A stretch of DNA of 64,000 bases from Pseudomonas baetica (lineage in GTDB: Bacteria; Pseudomonadota; Gammaproteobacteria; Pseudomonadales; Pseudomonadaceae): positions 216,947-280,946 of the forward strand of contig NZ_JAIHLQ010000003.1 of the NCBI RefSeq assembly GCF_019733355.1, given 5' to 3'. Shown one piece after another: positions 25,498-35,100 of the stretch; within the stretch, counting starts at the first letter, position 1; each line of letters starts with the position of its first letter. The notes under the pieces were generated by a model that saw only the letters and a list, made by a program, of their open reading frames with translations, was not told the origin of the DNA and did no database searches. The translations under genes and the position numbers were made by a program.

Positions 25498-26289
25498 ATG
25501 CATTCCAAGGTACTCAGGCTGCTCGTGCCGGCCCTGATGATCCTGTTGCTGAACGGCTGTGGCGAGCGCATGGAACTGCACCGCGAGTTGTCCGAACAGG
25601 ACGCCAACGAAGTATTGGCAGAACTGGCAAGCAAGCACATCGACGCGCAGAAGCGCCTGGACAAAAACGGTGTTGCGGTGCTCGTGGCGACTCGCGATAT
25701 TTCCCGAGCGGTCAGGGCACTGGAGGCGGTTGGTCTGCCGCGCCGCTCACGCTCCAGCCTAGGCGAAGTCTTTCGCAAGGAAGGGGTGATTTCCTCGCCT
25801 CTTGAGGAGCGGGCGCGTTATCTCTATGCCTTGTCCCAAGAGCTTGAGCAAACCCTGTCCCAGATCGACGGCGTGGTGGTGGCGCGGGTGCATGTGGTGC
25901 TGCCTGAGCGGGTTGCCCCGGGTGAACCGGTTCAACCGGCGTCTGCGGCGGTGTTCATCAAGCATCGCCCGGAGTTTGATCCGGACAGCCTATTGCCGCG
26001 AATCCGGCGCATGGTCGCCAGCAGCATCCCGGGAATCAGTGGCGCCGATGACAAAAAACTTGCGGTGGTCTTCGTCCCTGCTCAGAGCTATCACGAGACC
26101 GTGCAAAAAGTCAGTTTTGGCCCGGTGCAAATGACTCGCGAGCGCTGGCAGTTCTGGCAATGGTTGCTCGGGTTATGTGCCGTGGCGGGGGTGTTGCTGC
26201 TGGGAGGCCTGCTGGTCCTTAACCCGCGATGGCGTCAGCGGCTTGCCAAAGTGCTGGGTGGCGCCAGAACGGCGCCAACCGATTCGTGA
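25498..26289 (+). CDS. hrcJ: HrcJ (SctJ) inner-membrane ring lipoprotein
   Basis: A 263-residue YscJ/FliF-family protein. Lipobox LLLNGC (Cys near 21), YscJ ring-building motifs (LSEQDANEVLAELASKHI, ELEQTLSQIDGVVVARVHVVLPE, MVASSIPGIS), a C-terminal membrane segment (WLLGLCAVAGVLLLGGLLVL) and a basic tail. It forms the inner ring of the secretion basal body together with HrpQ. Its stop overlaps the hrpD start by one base. Confidence 0.95.
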   Translation: MHSKVLRLLVPALMILLLNGCGERMELHRELSEQDANEVLAELASKHIDAQKRLDKNGVAVLVATRDISRAVRALEAVGLPRRSRSSLGEVFRKEGVISSPLEERARYLYALSQELEQTLSQIDGVVVARVHVVLPERVAPGEPVQPASAAVFIKHRPEFDPDSLLPRIRRMVASSIPGISGADDKKLAVVFVPAQSYHETVQKVSFGPVQMTRERWQFWQWLLGLCAVAGVLLLGGLLVLNPRWRQRLAKVLGGARTAPTDS

Positions 26290-26918
26290 TGAATTCGCCG
26301 CAGGTATCACCAGAGCAAGCGCTGGCCTGGGTCCGTTGGTGGGTGCAAGGCGCACGGCGAGCCGAGAGCGGTTGGGTGCTGGGCGAGCAGGGCATTGAGC
26401 CCCGCCGCCTGGCGTTTTTGCGCAGCCACTCAGGGCCTTGGCTGGATGCACACCTGGGCATGAGCAACGAATGGCCGCCGTCCCCCAATCCGGTTTTATT
26501 ACCGTTGCTCTCGCTTGATTGCACGCAATGGTTGCGAGTGCTTAACCTGGTGGTGGTGGTCTGCGCCGGCAGTCAGTCGGCTGAGGTGGGCGGATTGAGC
26601 CGCGCCGAGCTGGTCTGGTGTCGCCGTTTGGGTAAAGCGCTGCAACCCGGTCACTGGTTGCCGCCGTCGTGGAGTGCCGACAGTCCTGAAATTCGCGGGC
26701 TGAGACTGTTGCGGGCATGGGTCGGCGAAGCGGTGTGGCGACGTCTGCGCCTGATATTTGATCGCTCACGGGTGGCGGCGGCTGAGGCTCACTGTTTTGC
26801 GCCATTGCCACCCCAGCGCCTGACCAGTCTGTGGCAAGCCGTCGGCTGGTACGCCCTCACTTTCCAGAATGAACAAGGAACGCCGCATGTTGACCCGCCG
26901 CAGCCTGACCCTCAGTGA
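26289..26918 (+). CDS. hrpD: HrpD (SctK-like accessory protein)
   Basis: A 209-residue Trp-rich soluble protein (AWVRWWVQGARR, LSLDCTQWLRVLNLVVVV). HrpD proteins are poorly conserved; the call rests on the conserved order hrcJ-hrpD-hrpE and on size. The ATG at 26289 overlaps the hrcJ stop by one base, and the end overlaps hrpE by 32 bases. Likely part of the cytoplasmic sorting platform. Confidence 0.78.
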   Translation: MNSPQVSPEQALAWVRWWVQGARRAESGWVLGEQGIEPRRLAFLRSHSGPWLDAHLGMSNEWPPSPNPVLLPLLSLDCTQWLRVLNLVVVVCAGSQSAEVGGLSRAELVWCRRLGKALQPGHWLPPSWSADSPEIRGLRLLRAWVGEAVWRRLRLIFDRSRVAAAEAHCFAPLPPQRLTSLWQAVGWYALTFQNEQGTPHVDPPQPDPQ

Positions 26919-27483
26919 TTCCCGGGCGTTGCCCGATGGCCCGGTGTTGCGTCGTGAAACCCTCGAACAGAGCCTGATGGCGGGTCAACTGCTTGAGGCC
27001 GCCCGCAGCGAAGCCGAGCAGATACTGGCCGAGGCCCGAAGCCAGGCAGAGCAACTTGCCCAAGAGGCTCGCGCGCAGGCCGGTGCACAGATCTGGCGCC
27101 AAGCCGATGCCTTGTTCAGCGAATGGCAAGCACAGCGCGAGCAAATGTGGGAGCAGATCACCGGCAATGCCCAAACCCTGGTGACCCGCACGCTTGAGTG
27201 CCTGCTGGGCGAGCTGGAGCCACAGGAACGAATCGCGGCGTTACTGCGTCAGATCGCGGCAGCCCATCCCCGGGAGGACGTCGGGACACTGCATTGTCAT
27301 CCGCAGGATCTGGCAGAGGTCGACCGCCAAGTGCAATCCGCACAGGCCGTCTGGAGCGTGCGCGCCGATGCGCAACTGCCGCGTGACAGCCTGTGCCTGC
27401 GCACCACTCTGGGAGACTTCAGCCTGTCCTGGAACGCGTTGGTCAGCCATGTGTGGCCATTGCCGACCACCCCGCAGCAATGA
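26887..27483 (+). CDS. hrpE: HrpE (SctL) ATPase stator
   Basis: A 198-residue protein with a long heptad-rich N-terminal half (LLEAARSEAEQILAEARS, QAEQLAQEARAQAGAQIW) and a globular C-terminal half, as in SctL/FliH stators that hold and regulate the HrcN ATPase. AAGGAA lies seven bases before the ATG at 26887, which is preferred to an ATG 18 bases upstream. Last gene of the pilin transcript before the next hrp box. Confidence 0.85.
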   Translation: MLTRRSLTLSDSRALPDGPVLRRETLEQSLMAGQLLEAARSEAEQILAEARSQAEQLAQEARAQAGAQIWRQADALFSEWQAQREQMWEQITGNAQTLVTRTLECLLGELEPQERIAALLRQIAAAHPREDVGTLHCHPQDLAEVDRQVQSAQAVWSVRADAQLPRDSLCLRTTLGDFSLSWNALVSHVWPLPTTPQQ

Positions 27484-27497
27484 TCACCGCGTGACAG

Positions 27498-27525
27498 GGA
27501 ACCAACTCCGGTAAGCGGCCACTCA
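27498..27525 (+). promoter_or_regulatory. hrp box upstream of hrpF
   Basis: GGAACC (27498-27503), 15-nt spacer, CCACTCA (27519-27525). It starts a second HrpL-dependent transcript, hrpF-hrpG-hrcC-hrpT-hrpV, 31 bases before the hrpF ATG. Confidence 0.92.
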
Positions 27526-27555
27526 GTGGGCAGTTCTCGGATCTGGAGTCTCACC

Positions 27556-27777
27556 ATGCTGTCTTCTGATGCACTGCGCCGCCGCCTCGACAACACCTTT
27601 GAACACACGCAAAAGGATCTGGATTCTGCGGCCTTGTCGCTGGATGCCTTTTCCCCCGATGACTGGCACGCCTTCAACTCGGCGATCCGCCAGTCTTCTA
27701 CTGCCAGTTGGGCAGCCAATCAGGAAATTGTCGTCAAACACAACCTGGCCAAGGCAATCATCAATGAAATCCGCTGA
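27556..27777 (+). CDS. hrpF: HrpF small T3SS protein
   Basis: A 73-residue helical protein (MLSSDALRRRLDNTFEHTQKD...). Size, the C-terminal stretch and the position at the head of the hrcC operon match HrpF of Hrp1 clusters, a small protein with needle-subunit-like features that affects pilus assembly. The ATG at 27556 is 31 bases after the hrp box; the end overlaps hrpG by 14 bases. Confidence 0.8.
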   Translation: MLSSDALRRRLDNTFEHTQKDLDSAALSLDAFSPDDWHAFNSAIRQSSTASWAANQEIVVKHNLAKAIINEIR

Positions 27778-28174
27778 GCTGACGGGCACCCTGCAACGTT
27801 GGCTGGACAGCGGCGAGGGCGAGTTGACGCTGCATATCGATGAGCAACCGGTGCGTTTGCAGCGGCGCCCGGCCGGGGTGTTGTGTCGCGTTGGCTTGAG
27901 CGTTGTCTGGCGCGGCGGCGACGCCGGACTTGAGGCGGCAATGCGCTTGGCCGGGCCGAGTCTTGGGCGCTTCAGTGCGGCCTTGGCGCTGGACCCGCAG
28001 GAGCGTCGACTGTGCCTGATGCGTTATCTGCCGTTTGAGGGCGTGACACCGATCATCGCCGCCCTCGAAGCGCTGGCCAATCAGCGCGAGGTCTGGGAGG
28101 TGATGCTGGCCGTCAGCCCTGCACCCGCCCGCGCGCGAAACCGTTCTCTCGCCTTGGGACACCGTTATGTTTAA
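27764..28174 (+). CDS. hrpG: HrpG chaperone-like anti-repressor
   Basis: A 136-residue acidic protein of the CesT-like chaperone fold (TGTLQRWLDSGEGELTLHIDEQPV..., ALALDPQERRLCLMRYLPFEG). In P. syringae HrpG binds HrpV and so frees HrpS. Position between hrpF and hrcC is conserved. The ATG at 27764 overlaps hrpF by 14 bases and the end overlaps hrcC by 8, so the genes are translationally coupled. Confidence 0.82.
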   Translation: MKSAELTGTLQRWLDSGEGELTLHIDEQPVRLQRRPAGVLCRVGLSVVWRGGDAGLEAAMRLAGPSLGRFSAALALDPQERRLCLMRYLPFEGVTPIIAALEALANQREVWEVMLAVSPAPARARNRSLALGHRYV

Positions 28175-30173
28175 GCACTTGTGTGGGCTGTTCTTGTGTT
28201 GGGCACTGGCGCTGCCCGCGGTGGCCGCCGTCCCGCAAGACTGGGGCCAATCGGCCTACGCCTATGAAGCCACGCAAACCTCGCTGGATACCGTGCTGCG
28301 CGATTTCGCCAATGCCTTTGGTGTGGGCCTGAGCATGAACGGCGTCAGTGGCATGCTTGACGTCAAACTGCGGGCCAGCAACGCCGTGGAGTTTCTTGAT
28401 CGACTGGCGCTGGAGCATCAGTTCCAGTGGTTCGTTTACAACGGCAAGCTGTATGTCAGCCCGCAATCGGCGCAGGTCGCGCAGCGGCTGGAGGTGTCTG
28501 CTGACGCCGCGCCGGATCTCAAACAGGCACTGACCGATATCGGCCTGCTGGACAAGCGCTTCGGTTGGGGGGAGTTGCCCGATGAAGGCGTGGTCTTGGT
28601 CAGCGGGCCCCAGCGCTACGTTGAACTGATCCGCAGCTTCAGCAAAGAAAAGGTCAAGCCTGACGAAAAGCAGCAGGTGATGATGTTTGCCCTGCGCTAC
28701 GCGGCGGTGGCCGACCGGCAGATTCAGTATCGAGAACAAACCGTGACCATCCCCGGGGTGGCCGCCATTCTTGAGGGACTGCTGGAGAACCAGCGCTCCA
28801 CGCCACCTTCAGCCCTCGATCCCAAAGCCAACATCAACGCCTTGCAAAGCATGGCCGACAGCGCGCGGGGCAAAATCCTGCGTCTGGCCACTGAGCGGGT
28901 CAGCGGCCGCAGCGAGGCCAGAACCGGTACGGGCGGGCAGCGCCGTGTGGCAGCCGATGTGCGCAACAACGCTGTGCTGATCTATGACAACCCGGACAAA
29001 CGCGCGCAATACCAACAATTGGTGGAGCAATTGGATCTGCCGAGCAAGCTGGTTGAGATCGACGCCATCATCCTCGATATCGACCGTAATCAGTTGAGCA
29101 ACCTGGAATCACGCTGGTCGGTGCGGGCGGGCAGCGTGACGGCCGGCAGTTCGCTGCTCGGCAGCGGTTCTTCGACGTTGTTCATCCGCGACTTTGATCG
29201 GTTCTTCGCCGAGATCCAGGCGTTGGAGGGGCAGGGCGTGGCTTCGGTGATCGCCCGCCCCTCGGTGCTCACCCTGGAAAATCAGCCAGCGGTCATCGAC
29301 TTCAGCCGTACCCAGTACATCACCGCCACCGGCGAGCGGGTGGCGACCATTCAACCTGTGACCGCTGGCACCAGCCTGCAAGTGATTCCGCGCACCATTG
29401 CGGGTGTCGGGGGCAATCGTTTCCAGTTGATCGTGGATATCGAAGACGGCCAACTGGAACAGCTGCGTGATCAGCAGACGCCGACCGTCAAGCGCGGCAC
29501 CGTGAGCACGCAGGCCGTGATCGCCGAGAACCGTTCGCTGGTGATCGGCGGTTTCCATGTGGACGAGCGTGGCGACCAGCAGCAACAGGTTCCGGTGCTC
29601 GGGCAGATCCCGTTGATCGGGCCGCTGTTTTCTTCCAACAAACGCCAGATGTCCCGGCGCGAACGTTTGTTTATTCTGACGCCGCGCCTGATAGGTGATC
29701 AGATTGACCCGGCACGCTACGTTGCCAGCGAAAATCGCGGGCAACTGGATCGGGCGCTGGCCTCCGGACGTGAACCCGGCAAAGCCTCGGTTCTGCGTGC
29801 CACGATCGCCTCGACGTTTGCCGGGTTGGTGAAGGGCGGCATTCCCAGTGATATCAAACAGTCATCATCTGGTGTGGCCTTGGGCGATCTGTGTAAAGTG
29901 AGCCACGGTTTCACGCTGGATCGTCAGCGGATGCAGTGGTTCAGCGCAACAGATTTTCGCGTGGCGGTGGGCGTGGTGAAAAACACCAGTGCCAAACCCC
30001 AGCAGTTCGACCCGGCGTCCTGTTCAGGATCACAGACATTGGCCGTAACAGTTGCACCCCAGTACCTCTTGCAACCTGGTGAATCAACTGAGGTTTTCGT
30101 GGCTTTGCGACCGATAGCAACCTCTACGTCGGCGGCAACACCGGCACGGATATCGATGTTGCCCCTACAGTAA
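28167..30173 (+). CDS. hrcC: HrcC (SctC) outer-membrane secretin
   Basis: A 668-residue secretin with signal peptide (LCGLFLCWALALPAVAA), periplasmic N0/N1/N3 domains (for example SLDTVLRDFANAFGVGLSMNG and NNAVLIYDNPDKRAQYQQLV) and a C-terminal secretin core with VIARPSVLTLENQPAVIDF, VPVLGQIPLIGPLFSS and RRERLFILTPRLI. It forms the outer-membrane ring for the pilus. A segment of about 130 residues after the core (from DQIDPARY on) is unusual for the secretin family but known in Hrp1 HrcC. Confidence 0.96.
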   Translation: MFKHLCGLFLCWALALPAVAAVPQDWGQSAYAYEATQTSLDTVLRDFANAFGVGLSMNGVSGMLDVKLRASNAVEFLDRLALEHQFQWFVYNGKLYVSPQSAQVAQRLEVSADAAPDLKQALTDIGLLDKRFGWGELPDEGVVLVSGPQRYVELIRSFSKEKVKPDEKQQVMMFALRYAAVADRQIQYREQTVTIPGVAAILEGLLENQRSTPPSALDPKANINALQSMADSARGKILRLATERVSGRSEARTGTGGQRRVAADVRNNAVLIYDNPDKRAQYQQLVEQLDLPSKLVEIDAIILDIDRNQLSNLESRWSVRAGSVTAGSSLLGSGSSTLFIRDFDRFFAEIQALEGQGVASVIARPSVLTLENQPAVIDFSRTQYITATGERVATIQPVTAGTSLQVIPRTIAGVGGNRFQLIVDIEDGQLEQLRDQQTPTVKRGTVSTQAVIAENRSLVIGGFHVDERGDQQQQVPVLGQIPLIGPLFSSNKRQMSRRERLFILTPRLIGDQIDPARYVASENRGQLDRALASGREPGKASVLRATIASTFAGLVKGGIPSDIKQSSSGVALGDLCKVSHGFTLDRQRMQWFSATDFRVAVGVVKNTSAKPQQFDPASCSGSQTLAVTVAPQYLLQPGESTEVFVALRPIATSTSAATPARISMLPLQ

Positions 30174-30284
30174 CGGGGGTTATAAAAATAACTCAATAAC
30201 GCGACTCTTATCATTCAAGTGTCCGACTGCCTGACTCGCACGGCCAGGCGCAATGATCAAAAGTCCTACAAGGAAGGTGACGAG

Positions 30285-30479
30285 ATGAAGTTGTATCAGG
30301 CCGGTATTGTGACAGCGGGTCTGCTTTTGTTGAGCGCTTGTACTTTAATACCTGAGACTGCATGTGGCTCAGGTGATTGTCAGCAACTTGACGTCAATAA
30401 TGGCGAGTTGAATGTCTGGTGGTCGCCCACACTGCGCGATGGCGGTGGTGAATACAGTACGGTGTCTCTGCATGACTGA
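30285..30479 (+). CDS. hrpT: HrpT small outer-membrane lipoprotein (pilotin-like)
   Basis: A 64-residue lipoprotein, MKLYQAGIVTAGLLLLSAC, with Cys near residue 19. HrpT follows hrcC in Hrp1 clusters and is thought to help secretin assembly. AAGGAAGG lies about ten bases before the ATG at 30285; longer readings add a non-signal leader. The stop overlaps hrpV by eight bases. Confidence 0.85.
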   Translation: MKLYQAGIVTAGLLLLSACTLIPETACGSGDCQQLDVNNGELNVWWSPTLRDGGGEYSTVSLHD

Positions 30480-30822
30480 AACGATTCTTCAAAGTAGTGA
30501 CCAGCAGGATTTCCTGATGCGTATCGGCGAAAAGCAGGCCAGCGCGTGGCAATGGGCGCCGGGCATCGAGTTCGTTTGCCGCAAGGAGAGCCTGGGCTGG
30601 GGCTTGGCGTTGAATATTCAGCGGCAAGCGCAACGTCCCGATCTGTTTTCGGAAGCGCTTAAACGCCGTTTCGAAAATGTTGAATCCTACGACGGTTACT
30701 ACATTTGCCTGGATAGCCAACACACTTTCGTGGTTTGGCATGAACTCAACATTGAATATCAGGGAGAGCAACTACAGACGTTACTTTGCCAACTCTTGTC
30801 ATTGGCCGGTTTGAAGCACTGA
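30472..30822 (+). CDS. hrpV: HrpV negative regulator
   Basis: A 116-residue protein with the chaperone-like pattern (GIEFVCRKESLGWGLALNIQ, YYICLDSQHTFVVWHEL). In P. syringae HrpV binds HrpS and blocks hrpL transcription, closing a feedback loop relieved by HrpG. Position after hrpT is conserved. The ATG overlaps the hrpT end by eight bases. Confidence 0.85.
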   Translation: MTETILQSSDQQDFLMRIGEKQASAWQWAPGIEFVCRKESLGWGLALNIQRQAQRPDLFSEALKRRFENVESYDGYYICLDSQHTFVVWHELNIEYQGEQLQTLLCQLLSLAGLKH

Positions 30823-30844
30823 CCCCGGTATTTCTATTCACGTT

Positions 30845-30873
30845 GGAACTCTTCGTCCTTGTTTTTCCACTCA
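30845..30873 (+). promoter_or_regulatory. hrp box upstream of the effector chaperone gene
   Basis: GGAACT (30845-30850), 16-nt spacer, CCACTCA (30867-30873). One base (T for C) and a 16-nt spacer differ from the other boxes, both tolerated by the known consensus. The chaperone ATG is 47 bases downstream. Confidence 0.85.
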
Positions 30874-30919
30874 TGTTGCGTGTCGGCAGCGGCCGACGAA
30901 ATAAACTTGAGGAAAAACA

Positions 30920-31318
30920 ATGGCGACCCCCGAGTCCATCATCCAGCGACTAATTGCCCAACTGGCCAGCCAATTGGGCACGCCTCTTACCTTCCAACGC
31001 GGTGTTTGCGCGTTATATGACAGTGACGGTGTTCAGGCCGCTGTCATCGAATTGCCGGAACACAGCGACACCGTGGTTTTTCATTGTCGTCTGGGCGCCG
31101 TTCAACCGGGCGTCGACGCACTGCAACGGTTACTCACCCTGAACTTCGACGTCGCGACCTTGCGCGGCTGCTGGCTGGCGCTGGATCAGGGCGATGTACG
31201 GCTCTGCACTACGTGCGAATTACAGCGCCTCGATGAAGACAGTTTTTGCAGTCTGGTGCACGGCTTCATCGCCCAGGCCCGCGAAACACGCCTGAGCCTG
31301 GCACGCATGATCAATTGA
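30920..31318 (+). CDS. CesT-family type III chaperone, probably for the AvrE effector
   Basis: A 132-residue acidic protein with the CesT-like pattern (LASQLGTPLTFQRGVCALYD, AVIELPEHSDTVVFHCRLG, LLTLNFDVATLRGCWLALDQGDVRLCT). It lies just after the hrcC operon with its own hrp box, tail to tail with the hydroxylase-AvrE operon. Type III chaperones are usually encoded beside their effector, so AvrE is the likely client (a ShcE/AvrF equivalent). Binding is inferred from position. Confidence 0.8.
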   Translation: MATPESIIQRLIAQLASQLGTPLTFQRGVCALYDSDGVQAAVIELPEHSDTVVFHCRLGAVQPGVDALQRLLTLNFDVATLRGCWLALDQGDVRLCTTCELQRLDEDSFCSLVHGFIAQARETRLSLARMIN

Positions 31319-31410
31319 CCCTGAAGGAACCGACGTTCAACGACGGCCACACAGGCACCGAGCGTTTGCTGGAAGCGCGCGAATTAAGGGACGCAGCACC
31401 ACACGCGGTA

Positions 31411-31446
31411 AAAAAACGGGCGCCTGCTGACAGGCGCCCGTTCTTT
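31411..31446. terminator. Bidirectional terminator between chaperone and hydroxylase genes
   Basis: A perfect 11-bp stem (ACGGGCGCCTG 31416-31426, CAGGCGCCCGT 31431-31441) with a CTGA loop. TCTTT follows on the plus strand, and the six A at 31411-31416 give a U-tract on the minus strand, so it serves both convergent transcripts. Confidence 0.9.
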
Positions 31447-31462
31447 ATGGGGTCGCCCCCCG

Positions 31463-32092
31463 TCAGGCGTTCGCTGGGTTGGCAGGTACCCGGTGCAGTC
31501 TGGCTTGCTGGAACTCCAGGTAAAGAATGGATCGAGGTGCATCGCTGGCATTGACCACGAAATGGTCCTGCGAGCCGTCGAAGATCGCGGCGGCGCCGCA
31601 ATGGTGCTGATGAAATTCGCCGGAAACGTTCAAGTAAGCGTAATTGCGCTCGCATGCGGCCTCGAGTGTCAGGTGCATTTGCAGCAAGCCTTCCTCACCG
31701 ACCTCCGGGTGGCGGTGGGTGCTCAGCCAGGCGTGGGGGGCGAGCCGTGCGAGGGCGGCGACCTTGAGCCCGCGCACGGCGTCAAGCAGTGCAAGGGTCT
31801 GAGGCAGTGCGGCGCGGGCCGGTGCCAATGCCTGATCGCGAAACACCAGCGGGTATTGCACCCAGTCGCGGTTACCACCGGCTTCGCCCCAGCCTTTGAG
31901 CCACCCATATCGGCCGCCTTGTTGCAGGTGCGCCGTGACCTCGTGATGAATCTGCTCATGGGGTTTGTCAGTACGATCGATGTCGAGCACCGGCGCCTGT
32001 AACGCCAACAGTTCCTGATGCATCAGCGGCCATTGGGCGGCCAGTTCGGCCAGCCGTGGAAATTCGTTGAGGGGATAAAACGCAGGGCGCAT
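31463..32092 (-). CDS. Aspartyl/asparaginyl beta-hydroxylase-like 2OG-Fe(II) oxygenase
   Basis: A 209-residue protein of the AspH family. The pattern STHRHPEVGEEGLLQMHLTLE corresponds to the PHxG...LRxHLGL motif, and FDGSQDHFVVNASDAPRSILYLEF to the F(D)..EHEVWN....R..L motif. By alignment the iron ligands would be His126 and His177, with Arg187 for 2-oxoglutarate. AAGGAGG precedes the ATG at 32092, so the longer frame is not used. It follows the AvrE-family gene by 82 bases with no promoter or terminator between, so it should be co-expressed from the effector's hrp box. Family members hydroxylate Asp/Asn side chains or free substrates; the target here is unknown. Confidence 0.82.
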   Translation of the reverse strand: MRPAFYPLNEFPRLAELAAQWPLMHQELLALQAPVLDIDRTDKPHEQIHHEVTAHLQQGGRYGWLKGWGEAGGNRDWVQYPLVFRDQALAPARAALPQTLALLDAVRGLKVAALARLAPHAWLSTHRHPEVGEEGLLQMHLTLEAACERNYAYLNVSGEFHQHHCGAAAIFDGSQDHFVVNASDAPRSILYLEFQQARLHRVPANPANA

Positions 32093-32174
32093 GGAGCCTC
32101 CTTGAAAGCTTGAAACCTGGCCACGAGGGCGAAAAAGCGTGGCCGCGCGGGCCACGCAGAAAGTGTCAGCCGGC

Positions 32175-35100
32175 TTAGCGCTTGAGTTCCAAGCCATCTG
32201 TTTTCAAGGCGTCCACCGCGGCCTTGAGTGGTGCCGAAGGCCTTGAGAGTTCGCCATCAAGGAAGTAATGCTTGGGTGCGTCCTGATCCTGGCCGTAGCT
32301 GAAGTTGATTTTGCCCAAGGTCTTGTTGACGTTGATCGACGCACTGCTGTTGTAACTGACCAAGGGCAGTGGCGAGGAGAAGGTCTCGGGCTGGCTGACG
32401 CTCTGGAACACGGTGATGGCCTTGATCCGCATGTTGTTGCGGTCGCTGAGCAACGCAGCCAGTTCTTTCTGTGACAGGTCGCCTTTGCGGCTGCCTTCAT
32501 CGACCCGGTCCTGCACCGAGTCCTTGAGTTCCAGCCGCACCCTGGCCAAGGTGCCAGGCGTGCCTTGAAGCTCTTTGATCAAGGCCTTTAAGGTCGGGTC
32601 CTGGCCGAGCAACGTCGATACCCGCTCGGCGTTGCTTGGCGAGTGCATCGGGCTGACCAGGCTCATCACCTTGGACACCATGCCTTGCTCGCTCAGACGC
32701 GAAAGGTTGGTGTAAGAGCTTTCGAAGCGACCACTGTCGAGCAGGCTGTGCTTGGCATCGGCGGCCTGTTGCTGCACTCCTGCGCGTTTCAGGGCGCGGA
32801 GGGCCGCATATTGCTCGTCGTTTTCCGCCGGTTTGTCGGCGAAGTGCCGGTTCAGATCGCCCAGTTGCTTGTGCAGTTTTTCCTTGGCGCCAAGGCCGGC
32901 GTAATCGTTATGTTCGCTATCTTTCACAAGCGCCACCGTCTTCTGGGAAGCGGGGTCCTTGAAGGCGGCGCCGAGGCTGTCGCCCAGCTTGCTCAGGTTG
33001 GCGCTGGTCAGCGGTTCGGCCTCCTTGAAGGTGAACTTGACGCGTTTTGTGGTTTTGTTATCGACCGAGACCGCCGCAGCGCCACCCAGTGGTGCTACGA
33101 CGCCCTGCGAGGCGCTGGAGGCCTGTGTGTTGCTGCCGGCAAGCTGCGCCCGGGCAAACACCGAAGCGCCCAAGTTGTTGAGCGCCCGAGGTCGGTTGCG
33201 GCTGCCTTCCTGGAGTTCGCCCGTGTTGCTGTGTTGATTCACCGAGTAATGGGTGTAGTTGAGCAGATTGACGTTAACCGTACCGCCCACCCCCAATCGA
33301 GTCGCTGCCGACAGAGGCGAACTGTCTTTGTCGGTAAGGCCGAGGGCCACGCGCATTTCGGCGGTGGCGCTGGCATTAACGTCAAAGTTCAAGCGCAAGC
33401 CTTTCTGGGTTTCGTGGTCGACACCTTTTTTCATCACATCAAGTGGACTCAACTGCCCGCTGAACAGGTTATCGACGAAGTGATCGATCTCCTCGTCAGG
33501 CACGGTGAACACCACGCCGTCGCGTTGGGTGCGGGTCGCGGTCCCCGTAACGTCTACACCCAGGCGTAAGGCCGGCGTCAGCAGCCGATCGTTACCGATA
33601 TCGACCTTGGTGAACTTGTCCACTTCGCCATCCTTGAAGAACCCGGGCCAGTAGTCTTTGCCGCCGCCAACGCCGGCACTGGCGATGCCCGCACCTTCGC
33701 GCTGCATGTAGATCGTCACCCCCTTTTCACCGCGCTCGGCATTGAGGTTGTAGTTGCGTCCGCTACCCAATGCGCCACTGGGCCAAGGTCCCATGCCCTT
33801 GTTGGCCAGCGACACGAAAGGCGTGCTCACATTGAGCCCGTAGCTGCGTTGCAGCGCGATTTCATCGTCAGGGTGTTCCAGTTGTTTGAGCGCCGACTTG
33901 AGCTTGTCCGCCAGTTCCGCTTGGGTTTTGCTGCCGGTGGCAGCACGCAGGTTGACGCTGGTAGCGTGGTCTTCTTTCTTGAAACCGTTGAGGAAGGCTT
34001 TGATGCCATCGTAGGAGGCTTCCAGGTTGGCGTGATCGGTGAAGCCCATGTCGGTGATCTGCTTCACCGGATGCTCGCCATAGGTCTTGTCGCGCAGGAG
34101 GCTCAGATCCGTTTTCAATTGCGCCAACTGTCGGCTGTTGTCGCCCTGCGCACTGACCATTTCAGCCTTGTCCAGCAGCAAACCAAGATTCTTCATGGTG
34201 ACCACGTCGAGGGCCAGCCGAGCCTTGGTCAACCCTTGGCCGTCGCTGACATCACGGCGCTGGCCCAAGGGAATGTCGGCCTTCTGGTGAGAGAGTTTCA
34301 TGCCTTTGTCTTGCAGGGTCTTGAGCAGGGTGCCGGTAGGATTGTGCTGCGAAGGTGCGACGTGCTTGAGCGCGCCTTGCACCTCCTTGAGCAGGTCATG
34401 GCCGGCACTGGCGATGTTGAGTTTTTCCCCCAGGTTGCTCAGCTTCATGCGCAGTTTCGTGCGTTTGGACGGCGGGTTCGGTTCGCCGTGGATGTTCAGC
34501 AGGCCTTCTTTCTGGTGCAGCAGTTTCGACTTGCCGTGCTCCTGGCCCAAATGTCGTGTGGCGCGCAGGCTGTTGTCTTCCAGTTCACTGCGCAGGGATT
34601 CGAGATCCTGCAACAGTTCGCCACCTTGTGGCCCGAGATCAAGCTGGCTGATCCGTGACTTGAGATCCCGGCCGGGGGCGGCGGGTGCCTGGTCATGGTT
34701 GAGAAGCTCCAGCGCCTTGAACAGATCGCCCTCGGAGTCGTATAGCGGGCGCAATCCTTCGCGACCATGATGGTGGTGCTGGATGTGATTGCCGATGTTC
34801 TTCATGAACCGCGGAGGTTCCATGGTCGGCTTGAAGATGTGGGCGCGGATGAACTCGCCCGTACTGGGCCTGTTGGTGTTTTCCAGGGAGCCCCGGCCCA
34901 TGAAGGTGGCGGTAAAGCGTGCGGTCAGCCCGGTGCCTGGAATGCGCGCGGTTTTCTCGCCACCGCTGACCCGCGAGAACAACTCACTCAGGGCGTTGTG
35001 GTCGGCCGGACGTGGCGTCAATGGCTCCCAAGTCTTGCCCTTGAGCTGCATCTGCGAGTGATTGTCGTCGTTCTTGAGCGTCACGTTCAGGCGGTTGTCA

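Noticed and set aside
29840..30173. Possible separate gene fused to the end of hrcC
   Set aside because: The extra segment is continuous with the secretin frame, and a C-terminal extension is known for Hrp1 HrcC proteins.
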